13,050 nt of DNA from CF-161 sp035638495 (lineage in GTDB: Bacteria; Chloroflexota; Dormibacteria; Dormibacterales; Dormibacteraceae). The first letter of the stretch is position 1. Each line of letters begins with the position of its first letter. The position numbers and the translations under genes are program-made. Where the stretch lies: positions 1 through 13,050 of the forward strand of contig DASQZW010000213.1 in assembly GCA_035638495.1 (NCBI GenBank), in the 5' to 3' direction. Positions 1 through 5,855 of this stretch are shown one piece after another. The notes beneath the pieces were generated by a model. That model made no database searches and was not told the DNA's origin. It was given only the letters and a program-made list of their open reading frames with translations.

Positions 1-195
1 GAGGACAAGGTGTTCGGCGCCATCACCAACGACGACGTGGCCACGGCGCTGCGCCTGCAGCACCAGGTCGACGTCGACCGCCGCAAGATCGACATCAAGG
101 ATCCGCTGAAGCAGCTGGGCGAACACCAGGTGGCGCTCCGCCTGCACCGCGAGGTGACGGCCCACATCAACCTGATCATCACGCAGGACCGGTAG
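1..195 (+). CDS. rplI: 50S ribosomal protein L9, C-terminal part (5' end outside window)
   Basis: The open frame runs in from the left edge, starting with codons for EDKVFGAITNDD, and ends at TAG 193-195, giving 64 residues. It matches the C-terminal domain of ribosomal protein L9: a 'GKxFGSVT' like opening (KVFGAITNDDVA), the 'xDRRKIxxxxPIKxLGEH' segment (VDRRKIDIKDPLKQLGEH) and the closing 'V.LH.EVTA' strand (VALRLHREVTAHINL). L9 binds 23S rRNA near the base of the L1 stalk and helps maintain reading frame. The N-terminal rRNA-binding domain and linker lie upstream of the window. dnaB starts only 6 nt after the stop, the common rpsR-rplI-dnaB arrangement, so the two are probably co-transcribed. 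Family assignment is secure; only completeness is unknown. Confidence 0.93.
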   Translation, partial: EDKVFGAITNDDVATALRLQHQVDVDRRKIDIKDPLKQLGEHQVALRLHREVTAHINLIITQDR

Positions 196-201
196 CGGTC
201 C

Positions 202-2445
202 GTGTGCGCCGTCCCGGTCTCGCCCCAGGTCCGCGTGCCGCCGCACGACCTGGAGGCCGAGACCTCGGTGCTGGGGGCGATCCTCCTGGACCCGGCGGCG
301 ATCACTCGGATCCTCGACCAGCTCAACCCGGACGACTTCTACCGGGAGAACAACGGGCAGATCTACCGGGCCGCGCAGAACCTGTTCCGCGACGGCGAGC
401 CCATCGACAACGTGACCCTCGCGGCGGAGCTGGGCAAGCTGGGCATCCTGGAGCGGGTGGGGGGCAGGGCGCACCTGGCGCTGCTCCAGGAGTCGGTGCC
501 GACGGCCGCCAACGTCGAGCACTACGCCAGGATCGTCAAGGACAGGGCGTACAAGCGGCGGCTGATCTCGGCGGGAACGCACGTCACGGGGCTGGGCTAC
601 GACGAGTCTCTGGATGCGGACGAGGCGGTCAACTCGGCCCAGGCGCACGTCTACGCGATCTCCGACGACAAAGTCGGCACGGGCATGGAGCACATCTACG
701 GGCTGCTCAAGCCGGCGATGGACCGGATCGACGCACAGATGGCGTCCGGCGGTGGGGTCATCGGGATCCCGAGCGGGTTCCACGACCTGGACCGCATGAC
801 GAACGGCTTCAAGGCGTCCGACCTGGTGATCATCGCCGGTCGTCCTTCGATGGGAAAAGCTCTCGCGCTCGATACCCCTGTTCCCACACCGGATGGTTGG
901 ACCACGATGGGCGAGCTTCGTGTCGGGGACCAGGTCTTCGACGAGCAGGGTCGGCCCTGCACCGTCGTGTTCGCGACTCCCGTCATGTACGACCACGACT
1001 GCTTCGAGGTCGTCTTCTCGGACGGCGAGACGATCCTCGCCGACGCGGACCATCAGTGGAGCGTCTGGGACCACGGGACGAAGTGCGCCGACGTGCTGAC
1101 GACGCGACAGATGGGCGAGTCGCTCCATCTCGACGGCGTCCGGCGTCACAGGTTCTCGATCCCCACGTGCGGTGCGCTCCGCTACGTGTCGCAAGAGCTG
1201 CAGGTCGACCCCTATCTGATGGGGGTGCGGCTCGTCGAGCACCCGGCAACCGTTCCGGATCGGCGCTCGGGGAGTCAGATGGGCGTGGCCGTCGCCGACG
1301 AGGTCGGCCGCGCTGCTGACGGACACGTACCTCGCACGTACCTGGAGTCGGACGTCCGCCAGCGCATCGCCCTGCTGCAGGGTTTGATGGATGCGAGGGG
1401 TTCGATCGACGCTGACGGCTGCGCGGAGTTCCGCACGAGCTCGAAGCGGCTCGCGGACGGCGTCCGTGAGCTGGCGGTTGGGTTGGGCATCAAGGTCGGC
1501 GTCACCGAGGGGCCGGAGCGCGGGCTCCGCCTGGAGACCGCCCTGCCCGTCTTCCGCCTACCGCGATTGGCCGAGCTGCAGCGGTCGGTTGGTGCGCGAT
1601 CGGAGAGCCGCAGCCGCTCCGTGCGGGAGGTCCGGGCCGTTGAGTCGGTGCCTGTTCGCTGCGTCCAGGTCGACTCGCCGAGTCACCTCTACCTCGCCGG
1701 TCGCGGATGCATCCCGACGCACAACACCAGCTTCGTCACCAACGTCACGCTCTACGCGGCGGTCGAACAGAAGAAGCCCGTAGCGATCTTCAGCCTGGAG
1801 ATGTCGAAGGAGCAGCTCGTCGAGCGCATGCTCTGCGAGCAGGCGCGCATCGACGCGCAGCGGCTGCACCGCGGCACACTCAGCGACGTCGAGTACGAGC
1901 GGCTGGCGGGGGCGCTGGGGCCCCTCGGCGACGCGCCGATCTTCATCGACGACTCGCCGACCCTGGACGACCTCACCCTGCGCCTCAAGGCGCGCCAGGC
2001 GCGCAGCCGCGAGGGCATCGAGCTGATCGTGCTCGACTACCTGCAGCTCATGCACGGCCGCTCGCGCGACGGCGACGCGAACCGTGTCCAGGAGGTGTCG
2101 GCGATCTCGCGGGCGTTGAAGGGCATCGCCCGCGAGCTGAGCATTCCCGTCATCGCGATCTCGCAGCTCTCCCGCGCGCCGGAAGCGCGGCCGGACAAGC
2201 GCCCGATCCTGAGCGATCTGCGAGAGAGCGGATCGATCGAACAGGACGCTGATATTGTCATGTTTCTTTATAGGGACGACTACTACAACCGTGACAAGTC
2301 CGAGAAGCCCGGGATCGCCGAGGTCATCGTCGCCAAGCACCGCAACGGCCCCACCGGCGTCGTCGAACTGGTGTTCCGCAGAGAGCTGACCCGCTTCGAG
2401 AACCTGGAACGCCGGCGCCCGGAGCCGATCGGCCAGGACGCCTGA
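202..2445 (+). CDS. dnaB: Replicative DNA helicase DnaB, interrupted by an in-frame intein
   Basis: 747-residue precursor of the hexameric 5'-3' replicative helicase. Without the intein (residues 220-508) the extein is 458 residues, normal for DnaB. Residues ~10-110 are the N-terminal helical domain (PPHDLEAETSVLGAILLD). The RecA-like motor follows from ~185. Walker A is GRPSMGK (213-219) joined after splicing to TS (509-510). Other motor motifs are IFSLEMSKEQLV (529-540), Walker B LIVLDYLQLM (608-617), and the conserved SQLSRAPEARPDKRPILSDL / RESGSIEQDADIVMFLYRDD region (654-693). The start is GTG 202, 6 nt after rplI, with no clear Shine-Dalgarno; GTG 235 is an alternative losing 11 residues. 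Because the intein breaks the ATP-binding loop, the helicase should be inactive until spliced. One short stretch (2248-2274) uses unusually AT-ending codons. Identification is secure. Confidence 0.96.
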   Translation: MCAVPVSPQVRVPPHDLEAETSVLGAILLDPAAITRILDQLNPDDFYRENNGQIYRAAQNLFRDGEPIDNVTLAAELGKLGILERVGGRAHLALLQESVPTAANVEHYARIVKDRAYKRRLISAGTHVTGLGYDESLDADEAVNSAQAHVYAISDDKVGTGMEHIYGLLKPAMDRIDAQMASGGGVIGIPSGFHDLDRMTNGFKASDLVIIAGRPSMGKALALDTPVPTPDGWTTMGELRVGDQVFDEQGRPCTVVFATPVMYDHDCFEVVFSDGETILADADHQWSVWDHGTKCADVLTTRQMGESLHLDGVRRHRFSIPTCGALRYVSQELQVDPYLMGVRLVEHPATVPDRRSGSQMGVAVADEVGRAADGHVPRTYLESDVRQRIALLQGLMDARGSIDADGCAEFRTSSKRLADGVRELAVGLGIKVGVTEGPERGLRLETALPVFRLPRLAELQRSVGARSESRSRSVREVRAVESVPVRCVQVDSPSHLYLAGRGCIPTHNTSFVTNVTLYAAVEQKKPVAIFSLEMSKEQLVERMLCEQARIDAQRLHRGTLSDVEYERLAGALGPLGDAPIFIDDSPTLDDLTLRLKARQARSREGIELIVLDYLQLMHGRSRDGDANRVQEVSAISRALKGIARELSIPVIAISQLSRAPEARPDKRPILSDLRESGSIEQDADIVMFLYRDDYYNRDKSEKPGIAEVIVAKHRNGPTGVVELVFRRELTRFENLERRRPEPIGQDA
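859..1725 (+). mobile_element. Class 3 intein inside DnaB Walker A (289 aa)
   Basis: The in-frame insertion lies between Lys219 and Thr509 of the DnaB precursor. The first intein residue is Ala220, not Cys or Ser. Block A is LALDTPVPTPDGWTTMGEL (221-239), block B is DGETILADADHQW (274-286), block F is VRCVQV followed by HLYLAG (485-500), and block G is CIPTHN (503-508) ending in the usual His-Asn. The class 3 signature is complete: Trp286 (B:12), Cys487 (F:4) and Thr506 (G:5). In the established class 3 mechanism (mycobacteriophage Bethlehem DnaB type) the block F Cys is the first nucleophile and forms the branched intermediate, so a missing Cys1 is expected and does not mean a dead intein. 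The +1 residue is Thr. The core between blocks B and F keeps a reduced endonuclease region. Codon use looks slightly less GC-biased than in the exteins, fitting horizontal origin (impression only). Confidence 0.93.
1216..1401 (+). other. Degenerate LAGLIDADG endonuclease motifs within the intein
   Basis: Two remnants of LAGLIDADG helices can be aligned. The first, LMGVRLVEH (precursor residues 339-347), has Glu at the catalytic acid position and His in place of the final Gly. The second, LQGLMDARG (392-400), is otherwise well preserved but has Arg399 where the catalytic Asp belongs. Only about 50 residues separate the motifs, shorter than the usual spacing in active two-motif enzymes. The region probably no longer cuts DNA, so this intein would be inherited vertically. 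Motif alignment was done by eye. Confidence 0.7.
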
Positions 2446-2452
2446 CCGCGGC

Positions 2453-2470
2453 GTCACGTGGGTCACGTGG
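2453..2470 (+). repeat. 9-bp tandem direct repeat GTCACGTGG x2 after dnaB
   Basis: GTCACGTGG occurs twice head to tail (2453-2461 and 2462-2470), 7 nt after the dnaB stop, in the short gap before the SGNH hydrolase gene. Each copy holds the palindrome CACGTG. It could be an operator for the downstream gene or a chance repeat in GC-rich DNA. The rest of the 89-bp gap (2446-2534) shows no terminator hairpin. Confidence 0.4.
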
Positions 2471-2534
2471 GCCGCCCGAGACCGCCGATCCCATGCCCAC
2501 ACCCCTCCGAATGCCTGAGAATGCCGGGGAGCGA

Positions 2535-3296
2535 ATGCGTGAGACGCGGATCCTGCCGCTCCTCCTGCTGGCCGCGCTGACGGCTCTGACCTGCGGCACC
2601 ACGCCGGTGCTCGCCGGGATCAACCCACGCCCGCCCGCGTCCGAGGCGACGCAGGGCGGCGCGCGCAGCGGCACCCAGGCCCTGGGCGTCCCGGTCGAAA
2701 CTGGTCCGCGCCGCATCCTGTTCGTCGGCGCCAGTGTGACCGAAGGCTGGTTCGCGTCCACCAGCGACCGCACCTACCCGGCACTCGTCGTCAAAGGCCT
2801 CGCGAACGGCCGCCGGGTCTTCGTTCGCACGCTGGCACTCCCTGGAGCGACCGCCGAGGACGCCGCTCTGTGGGACCTGACCATCCAGAGCGACTACGTG
2901 GTGCTGCAGATCGCCACCAACGACTTCGTTCGGGAGACCCCGGTCGACGTGTACGCGGCCAGCTACTCCGAGGTGCTCGACCACCTGCGCGCCGCCTCGC
3001 CCCGGGCGGACATCGTCTGCCTGGGAGCCTGGCTCGACCCCGGTGCCGTCAACCGGCTCGGCGTCGCGGCGGTCGACTACAACGTCGCAACCCGGACGGA
3101 CTGCGAGGCGGCCGGCGGCCGCTACGTCGACCTGTCGACCGTCTACCTCGACCTCCGCAACCACGGACCGGCCGGCCGGCCGACCTACCACGGGCCCGGC
3201 GACATCTTCCACCCCAACGATCGCGGCCACGCCCAGCTGGCCTCTCTCATCCTCGCCAACGACGGGGTTCAGGGGGCCTCGCGGCCGGTCTCGTAG
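2535..3296 (+). CDS. Secreted SGNH/GDSL-type hydrolase
   Basis: This is a 253-residue exported esterase-like protein of the SGNH family. Numbering from the ATG at 2535, residues 1-27 form a signal peptide: MRETR, a hydrophobic core LPLLLLAALTAL, then a signal peptidase I site after TPVLA. Block I is RRILFVGASVTEGW with nucleophile Ser67, block II is the Gly of LALPGATAED (Gly104), block III is IATNDF (Asn129), and block V is DIFHPNDRGH with Asp223 and His226. This gives the full catalytic set for removing acyl groups from sugars or lipids; the substrate is not readable. In-frame ATGs at 2493 and 2511 are alternatives. I prefer 2535 because it leaves a normal short signal-peptide n-region and follows GGGGAG at 2526-2531. 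The gene lies just upstream of a two-component system. Family call is firm, specificity unknown. Confidence 0.85.
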   Translation: MRETRILPLLLLAALTALTCGTTPVLAGINPRPPASEATQGGARSGTQALGVPVETGPRRILFVGASVTEGWFASTSDRTYPALVVKGLANGRRVFVRTLALPGATAEDAALWDLTIQSDYVVLQIATNDFVRETPVDVYAASYSEVLDHLRAASPRADIVCLGAWLDPGAVNRLGVAAVDYNVATRTDCEAAGGRYVDLSTVYLDLRNHGPAGRPTYHGPGDIFHPNDRGHAQLASLILANDGVQGASRPVS

Positions 3297-3303
3297 CGTG
3301 CAC

Positions 3304-3309
3304 GTACCA
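3304..3309 (+). promoter_or_regulatory. Possible -10 element (TACCAT) for the response regulator
   Basis: TACCAT fits TANNNT and ends 8 nt before the GTG start at 3318, which would place the transcript start at or next to the start codon (leaderless). No convincing -35 hexamer is visible. GGAG at 3312-3315 is only 2 nt from the start, too close for a normal ribosome binding site. Weak on its own; supported by similar spacing at comA, tag and purA. Confidence 0.3.
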
Positions 3310-3317
3310 TCGGAGCT

Positions 3318-3980
3318 GTGTCCAAGGTCCTGATCGTCGACGACGACGCGCACATCAGGGCCTCACTGCGGAGAACGCTCGCGTTCGAGGGATACCAGGT
3401 GCGCGAGGCCGGCGACGGGACGGGGGCGCTTGAGGCCGCGCTGGACGAACTGCCGGACCTCGTGATCCTGGACGTGATGCTGCCGGGCATCGATGGCATG
3501 GAGGTGTGCCGGCGGCTGCGGGAGGTCAACGACGTGCCCATCCTGATGCTGACGGCGCGCGAGGGCACCTCATCGCAGGTCGAGGGCCTCGACGCCGGGG
3601 CCGACGACTACCTCGTGAAGCCGTTCGTGAAGGACGAATTGCTCGCCCGCATCAGGGCGCTGCTCAGGCGGCGGGCGCCCGACGGGCCCAGAACGTACCA
3701 GGTCTCCGACCTGGTGCTGGACGACCGCTCGCACACCGTGCGCCGCGGCGATCGCCAGGTCGACCTCACGCCGCGCGAATTCGAGCTCCTTCGGTTCCTG
3801 ATGCGTCACTCCGGCGAGGTGATTCCCCACAGCCGGCTGCTGGCCGCGATCTGGGGATACCAGGACAGCCGGGTGCTCGACGTCTACGTGCGCTACGTGC
3901 GGACGAAGCTGGAAGCGGACGGCGAGCCGCGCATTGTGCACACCGTCCGGGGCGTCGGCTACGTCCTCCGCCCGCACTGA
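3318..3980 (+). CDS. OmpR/PhoB-family response regulator
   Basis: 220-residue DNA-binding response regulator. The receiver domain (1-118) has the acidic pair Asp8/Asp9 (KVLIVDDDAH), the phosphoacceptor Asp52 in LVILDVMLPGIDG, the switch Thr79 in MLTARE, and Lys101 in VKPF. The winged-helix output domain (~125-220) carries the OmpR hallmarks LTPREFELLRFLM, the recognition-helix segment SRVLDVYVRYVRTKLE, and the terminal hairpin HTVRGVGYVL. It starts at GTG 3318 (MSKVLIVDDD), which gives exactly the usual receiver N-terminus, 21 nt after the SGNH hydrolase stop. A sensor kinase follows 1 nt after its stop, so the two form a cognate pair. Regulators of this family bind tandem direct repeats with a period near 11 bp; one such repeat lies at 5790-5811. 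The stimulus cannot be inferred. Confidence 0.95.
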   Translation: MSKVLIVDDDAHIRASLRRTLAFEGYQVREAGDGTGALEAALDELPDLVILDVMLPGIDGMEVCRRLREVNDVPILMLTAREGTSSQVEGLDAGADDYLVKPFVKDELLARIRALLRRRAPDGPRTYQVSDLVLDDRSHTVRRGDRQVDLTPREFELLRFLMRHSGEVIPHSRLLAAIWGYQDSRVLDVYVRYVRTKLEADGEPRIVHTVRGVGYVLRPH

Positions 3981-3981
3981 C

Positions 3982-5454
3982 GTGGTGGCGTCGTTCCGTC
4001 TCCGACTGGCCGGCCTGATGTCTTTGCGGCTCCGACTCGCGGTGCTGGCCGCCGTGGCCGCCCTCGTGGTCGTCGCGCTGTTCGGGACCGGGGTGTACAT
4101 CGTCCTCTCCAATCGCCTCTACGACGAGACGGACATGGCGCTCCAGCAGACCGCCTCGGTCATCGTCCACCGGGTGAACCGGTCCGACCTCGAGGCGCAG
4201 CCGATCTCGAGGATCCTGCTCGGCGGCGGCCCGGACACGTTCGTGATCGCGTACGACGCCGACGGGCAGGAGATCGGTCGCACCCCGGACGCGATCGGCC
4301 TCGACGTGCCGCTCCCCGACGCCGCGCGGAACCAGGCCGTGTCCGGGAGCGCATCGACGGCAACGGTCGGCCGCGCCGGCGCGCGGTACCGCATCACCGT
4401 CGTCCCGGTGTCCACCGCGGAGGGGTACTCCCACGCGAACCCAGGTCCCGGGCCGCTGATCCTCAGCGTGGGCCGCTCGGTCGACGCCCTCGACTCAACG
4501 CTCCAGACCCTCCGGCTCATCCTGCTCGGCGGGGGCGGCCTGGCGCTGCTCTCCGCGCTCGGCCTGGCATGGGTCGTGGCCGGCCGGGGCCTCGACCCGG
4601 TCACCCAGCTGACCAGGGCCGCGGAGAACATCGGCCCCTACGACGTCGCCGAGCGCCTGCCCGTGCCGGGCACACGGGACGAGATCTCCCGCCTCTCCAT
4701 GGCCTTCAACGCCTCACTGGACCGGCTGGAGACCGTCTACCGCGCCCTGGAGGAGGCGCTGCACCGGCAGCGGCAGTTCGTCGCCGACGCCTCGCACGAG
4801 CTTCGGACGCCGCTCACCGTGATCCTCAACGACGCGCAGACGCTGCTCGAGCACCCCGAGGCTACGCCCGAGCAGCGGGAGGAGTGCCTGGCCGAGCTGC
4901 TGATCGAAGCCAGGCGGATGGCGCGCCTGACCAACGACCTGCTCCAGCTCGCGCGGACGGACGCCGACGGCCGCATCGAGCTGGCGGACGTCGACTGGGA
5001 CGACCTGTTCACGGACGCCGCCGAGGACGCCGAGCGCATCTGCGCGCCGCGCGAGGTCGACACTGACGCGCGGGACACGCTGGGGCCGGGCCGGACCGAC
5101 CGGGCACTGGTGCTGCGCGCCCTGCGCGCGCTGTTCGACAACGTCGCGCGCCACACGCCCGAGACGGCGCGGGTGATGTTCCGCGCCACGGCCAATGGCG
5201 ACGCCATCGAGTTCGCGCTCAGCGACACGGGCCCCGGCGTGGCGCCCGACGTCCTGCCCCAGGTCTTCGATCGCTTCTTCCGCGCCGACCCGGCGCGGCA
5301 CGGCCACGGCACCGGCCTGGGCCTGGCGATCGCCCGCCACGTCGTCGAGCGGCACGGCGGCACGGTGGAGGCCCACAACATGACCGGCGGCGGCTTCGGC
5401 GTGGAGCTGGCGCTCCCCCGCTGGGCAACGGAGGACGGCGCAGCGCCCTCCTAG
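3982..5454 (+). CDS. Membrane sensor histidine kinase (HAMP-HisKA-HATPase)
   Basis: 490-residue EnvZ/PhoR-like kinase, partner of the preceding regulator. Numbering from GTG 3982: TM1 ~19-41 (VLAAVAALVVVALFGTGVYI), an extracytoplasmic sensor region ~45-175 with no recognised fold, TM2 ~178-200, and HAMP ~201-253 (P-x-TRAAENI and DEISRLSMAFN). HisKA follows with phosphoacceptor His272 in FVADASHELRTPLTVI. The ATPase domain has the N box at Asn387 (LFDNVARHTPE), G1 at SDTGPGV (Asp415) and G2 at GHGTGLGLAIARHVVERHGG. The start is uncertain: GTG 3982 follows the regulator stop by 1 nt and suits translational coupling, while ATG 4018 gives the common compact N-terminus MSLRLRLAVL. A longer in-frame ATG at 3934 would overlap the regulator by 47 nt and is unlikely. 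No detectable Shine-Dalgarno at any option. Confidence 0.94.
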   Translation: MVASFRLRLAGLMSLRLRLAVLAAVAALVVVALFGTGVYIVLSNRLYDETDMALQQTASVIVHRVNRSDLEAQPISRILLGGGPDTFVIAYDADGQEIGRTPDAIGLDVPLPDAARNQAVSGSASTATVGRAGARYRITVVPVSTAEGYSHANPGPGPLILSVGRSVDALDSTLQTLRLILLGGGGLALLSALGLAWVVAGRGLDPVTQLTRAAENIGPYDVAERLPVPGTRDEISRLSMAFNASLDRLETVYRALEEALHRQRQFVADASHELRTPLTVILNDAQTLLEHPEATPEQREECLAELLIEARRMARLTNDLLQLARTDADGRIELADVDWDDLFTDAAEDAERICAPREVDTDARDTLGPGRTDRALVLRALRALFDNVARHTPETARVMFRATANGDAIEFALSDTGPGVAPDVLPQVFDRFFRADPARHGHGTGLGLAIARHVVERHGGTVEAHNMTGGGFGVELALPRWATEDGAAPS

Positions 5455-5506
5455 TGCGAAAGCGCAGGAGGAGCACATTCCGAGCGAAGCGAAGCGAGCG
5501 AGCCTT

Positions 5507-5531
5507 CCCCTCCCCCGCCCCGGGGGAGGGG
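5507..5531. terminator. GC hairpin downstream of the histidine kinase
   Basis: Perfect 11-bp arms CCCCTCCCCCG (5507-5517) and CGGGGGAGGGG (5521-5531) flank a 3-nt loop, 52 nt after the kinase stop. There is no T tract, so it is either an atypical intrinsic terminator or a REP-like dispersed palindrome. The preceding run GAGCGAAGCGAAGCGAGCGAG (near 5480-5500) is a short imperfect GAAGC/GAGC repeat. Confidence 0.5.
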
Positions 5532-5545
5532 GGAGGGGGTGGGGG
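5522..5545 (+). other. G-quadruplex motif on the plus strand
   Basis: Four uninterrupted G runs with single-nucleotide loops are arranged G5-A-G6-A-G5-T-G5. This matches the strictest G-quadruplex pattern and predicts a very stable parallel quadruplex if the strand becomes single. It overlaps the right arm of the hairpin at 5507-5531, so the two structures are mutually exclusive. It lies in the 3' untranslated region of the kinase transcript. Confidence 0.6.
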
Positions 5546-5608
5546 ATGCCCCTCCAGCAGCGAGCGTCCAGAGCACGGGCGACGACTCCCGGAGCACCCC
5601 CCCTCCGG

Positions 5609-5790
5609 CCCGTGACCGGGCCACCTCCCCCGCGAGGGGGGAGGGACAACGCCTTCACAGGAGGCTCTTCTCGCAACCCGTGACCGGGCCACCTCCCCCG
5701 CGGGGGGGGGAGGGACAACGCCTTCACAGACCGGGCTCTTCTCGCAACCCCTGATCGGGCCACCTCCCCGCGAGGGAGGCCTGTTGTGCT
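5609..5790. repeat. Direct repeat array (~70-bp unit, 2.6 copies), each with a GC hairpin
   Basis: Copies begin at 5609 (68 bp), 5677 (71 bp) and 5748 (truncated near 5790). Each begins CCCGTGACCGGGCCACC (third copy CCCCTGATCGGGCCACC), then a hairpin with CCTCCCCC / GGGGGAGG arms, then GGGACAACGCCTTCACAG, then GGCTCTTCTCGCAAC. Copy 2 has a few extra bases before GGGCTCTTC, and copy 3 has lost everything after its hairpin. The units are contiguous with no spacers, so this is not a CRISPR array. It looks like a REP/dispersed palindromic repeat cluster. Together with the hairpin and G-rich run it fills the 401-bp gap 5455-5855, in which I see no credible gene. Confidence 0.8.
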
Positions 5791-5811
5791 CTTACCGAAC
5801 TCTTACCGAAC
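5790..5811 (+). promoter_or_regulatory. 11-bp perfect tandem repeat, possible OmpR/PhoB-type operator
   Basis: TCTTACCGAAC is repeated twice without a gap (5790-5800 and 5801-5811), 44 nt before the GTG start of the acyltransferase-esterase gene. An 11-bp direct-repeat period is the known binding geometry of OmpR/PhoB regulators, and a regulator of that family is encoded 1.8 kb upstream. It is less GC-rich than its surroundings. Assignment to that regulator is inference. Confidence 0.4.
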
Positions 5812-5855
5812 TCACGCACGCCCGTCGGGCAGAGCCTGGTTGGATGTGACCCGAC

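Noticed and set aside
859..861. Dead intein because Cys1 is replaced by Ala
   Set aside because: The Trp/Cys/Thr residues of blocks B, F and G are all present, so Ala1 is expected for a class 3 intein rather than a sign of inactivation.
1558..2502. Minus-strand open frame (314 codons) opposite dnaB
   Set aside because: Antisense shadow of the conserved helicase motifs; no family similarity.
2578..2600. Lipoprotein lipobox at the Cys of the SGNH hydrolase signal peptide (ALTC)
   Set aside because: Position -3 is Ala and position -1 Thr rather than the Leu-x-Gly/Ala pattern, and a good signal peptidase I site (PVLA) follows.
3934..3981. Longer histidine kinase start overlapping the response regulator
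   Set aside because: It would add 16 residues read out of frame from the regulator's conserved C-terminus; GTG 3982 or ATG 4018 fits better.
4714..5763. Minus-strand open frame through the kinase 3' end and the repeat array
   Set aside because: Repeated peptide segments simply mirror the DNA repeats; the rest is antisense to the kinase ATPase domain.
5609..5790. CRISPR array
   Set aside because: Units are contiguous with no unique spacers, 68-71 bp long, only 2.6 copies, and contain internal GC hairpins; no cas genes nearby.
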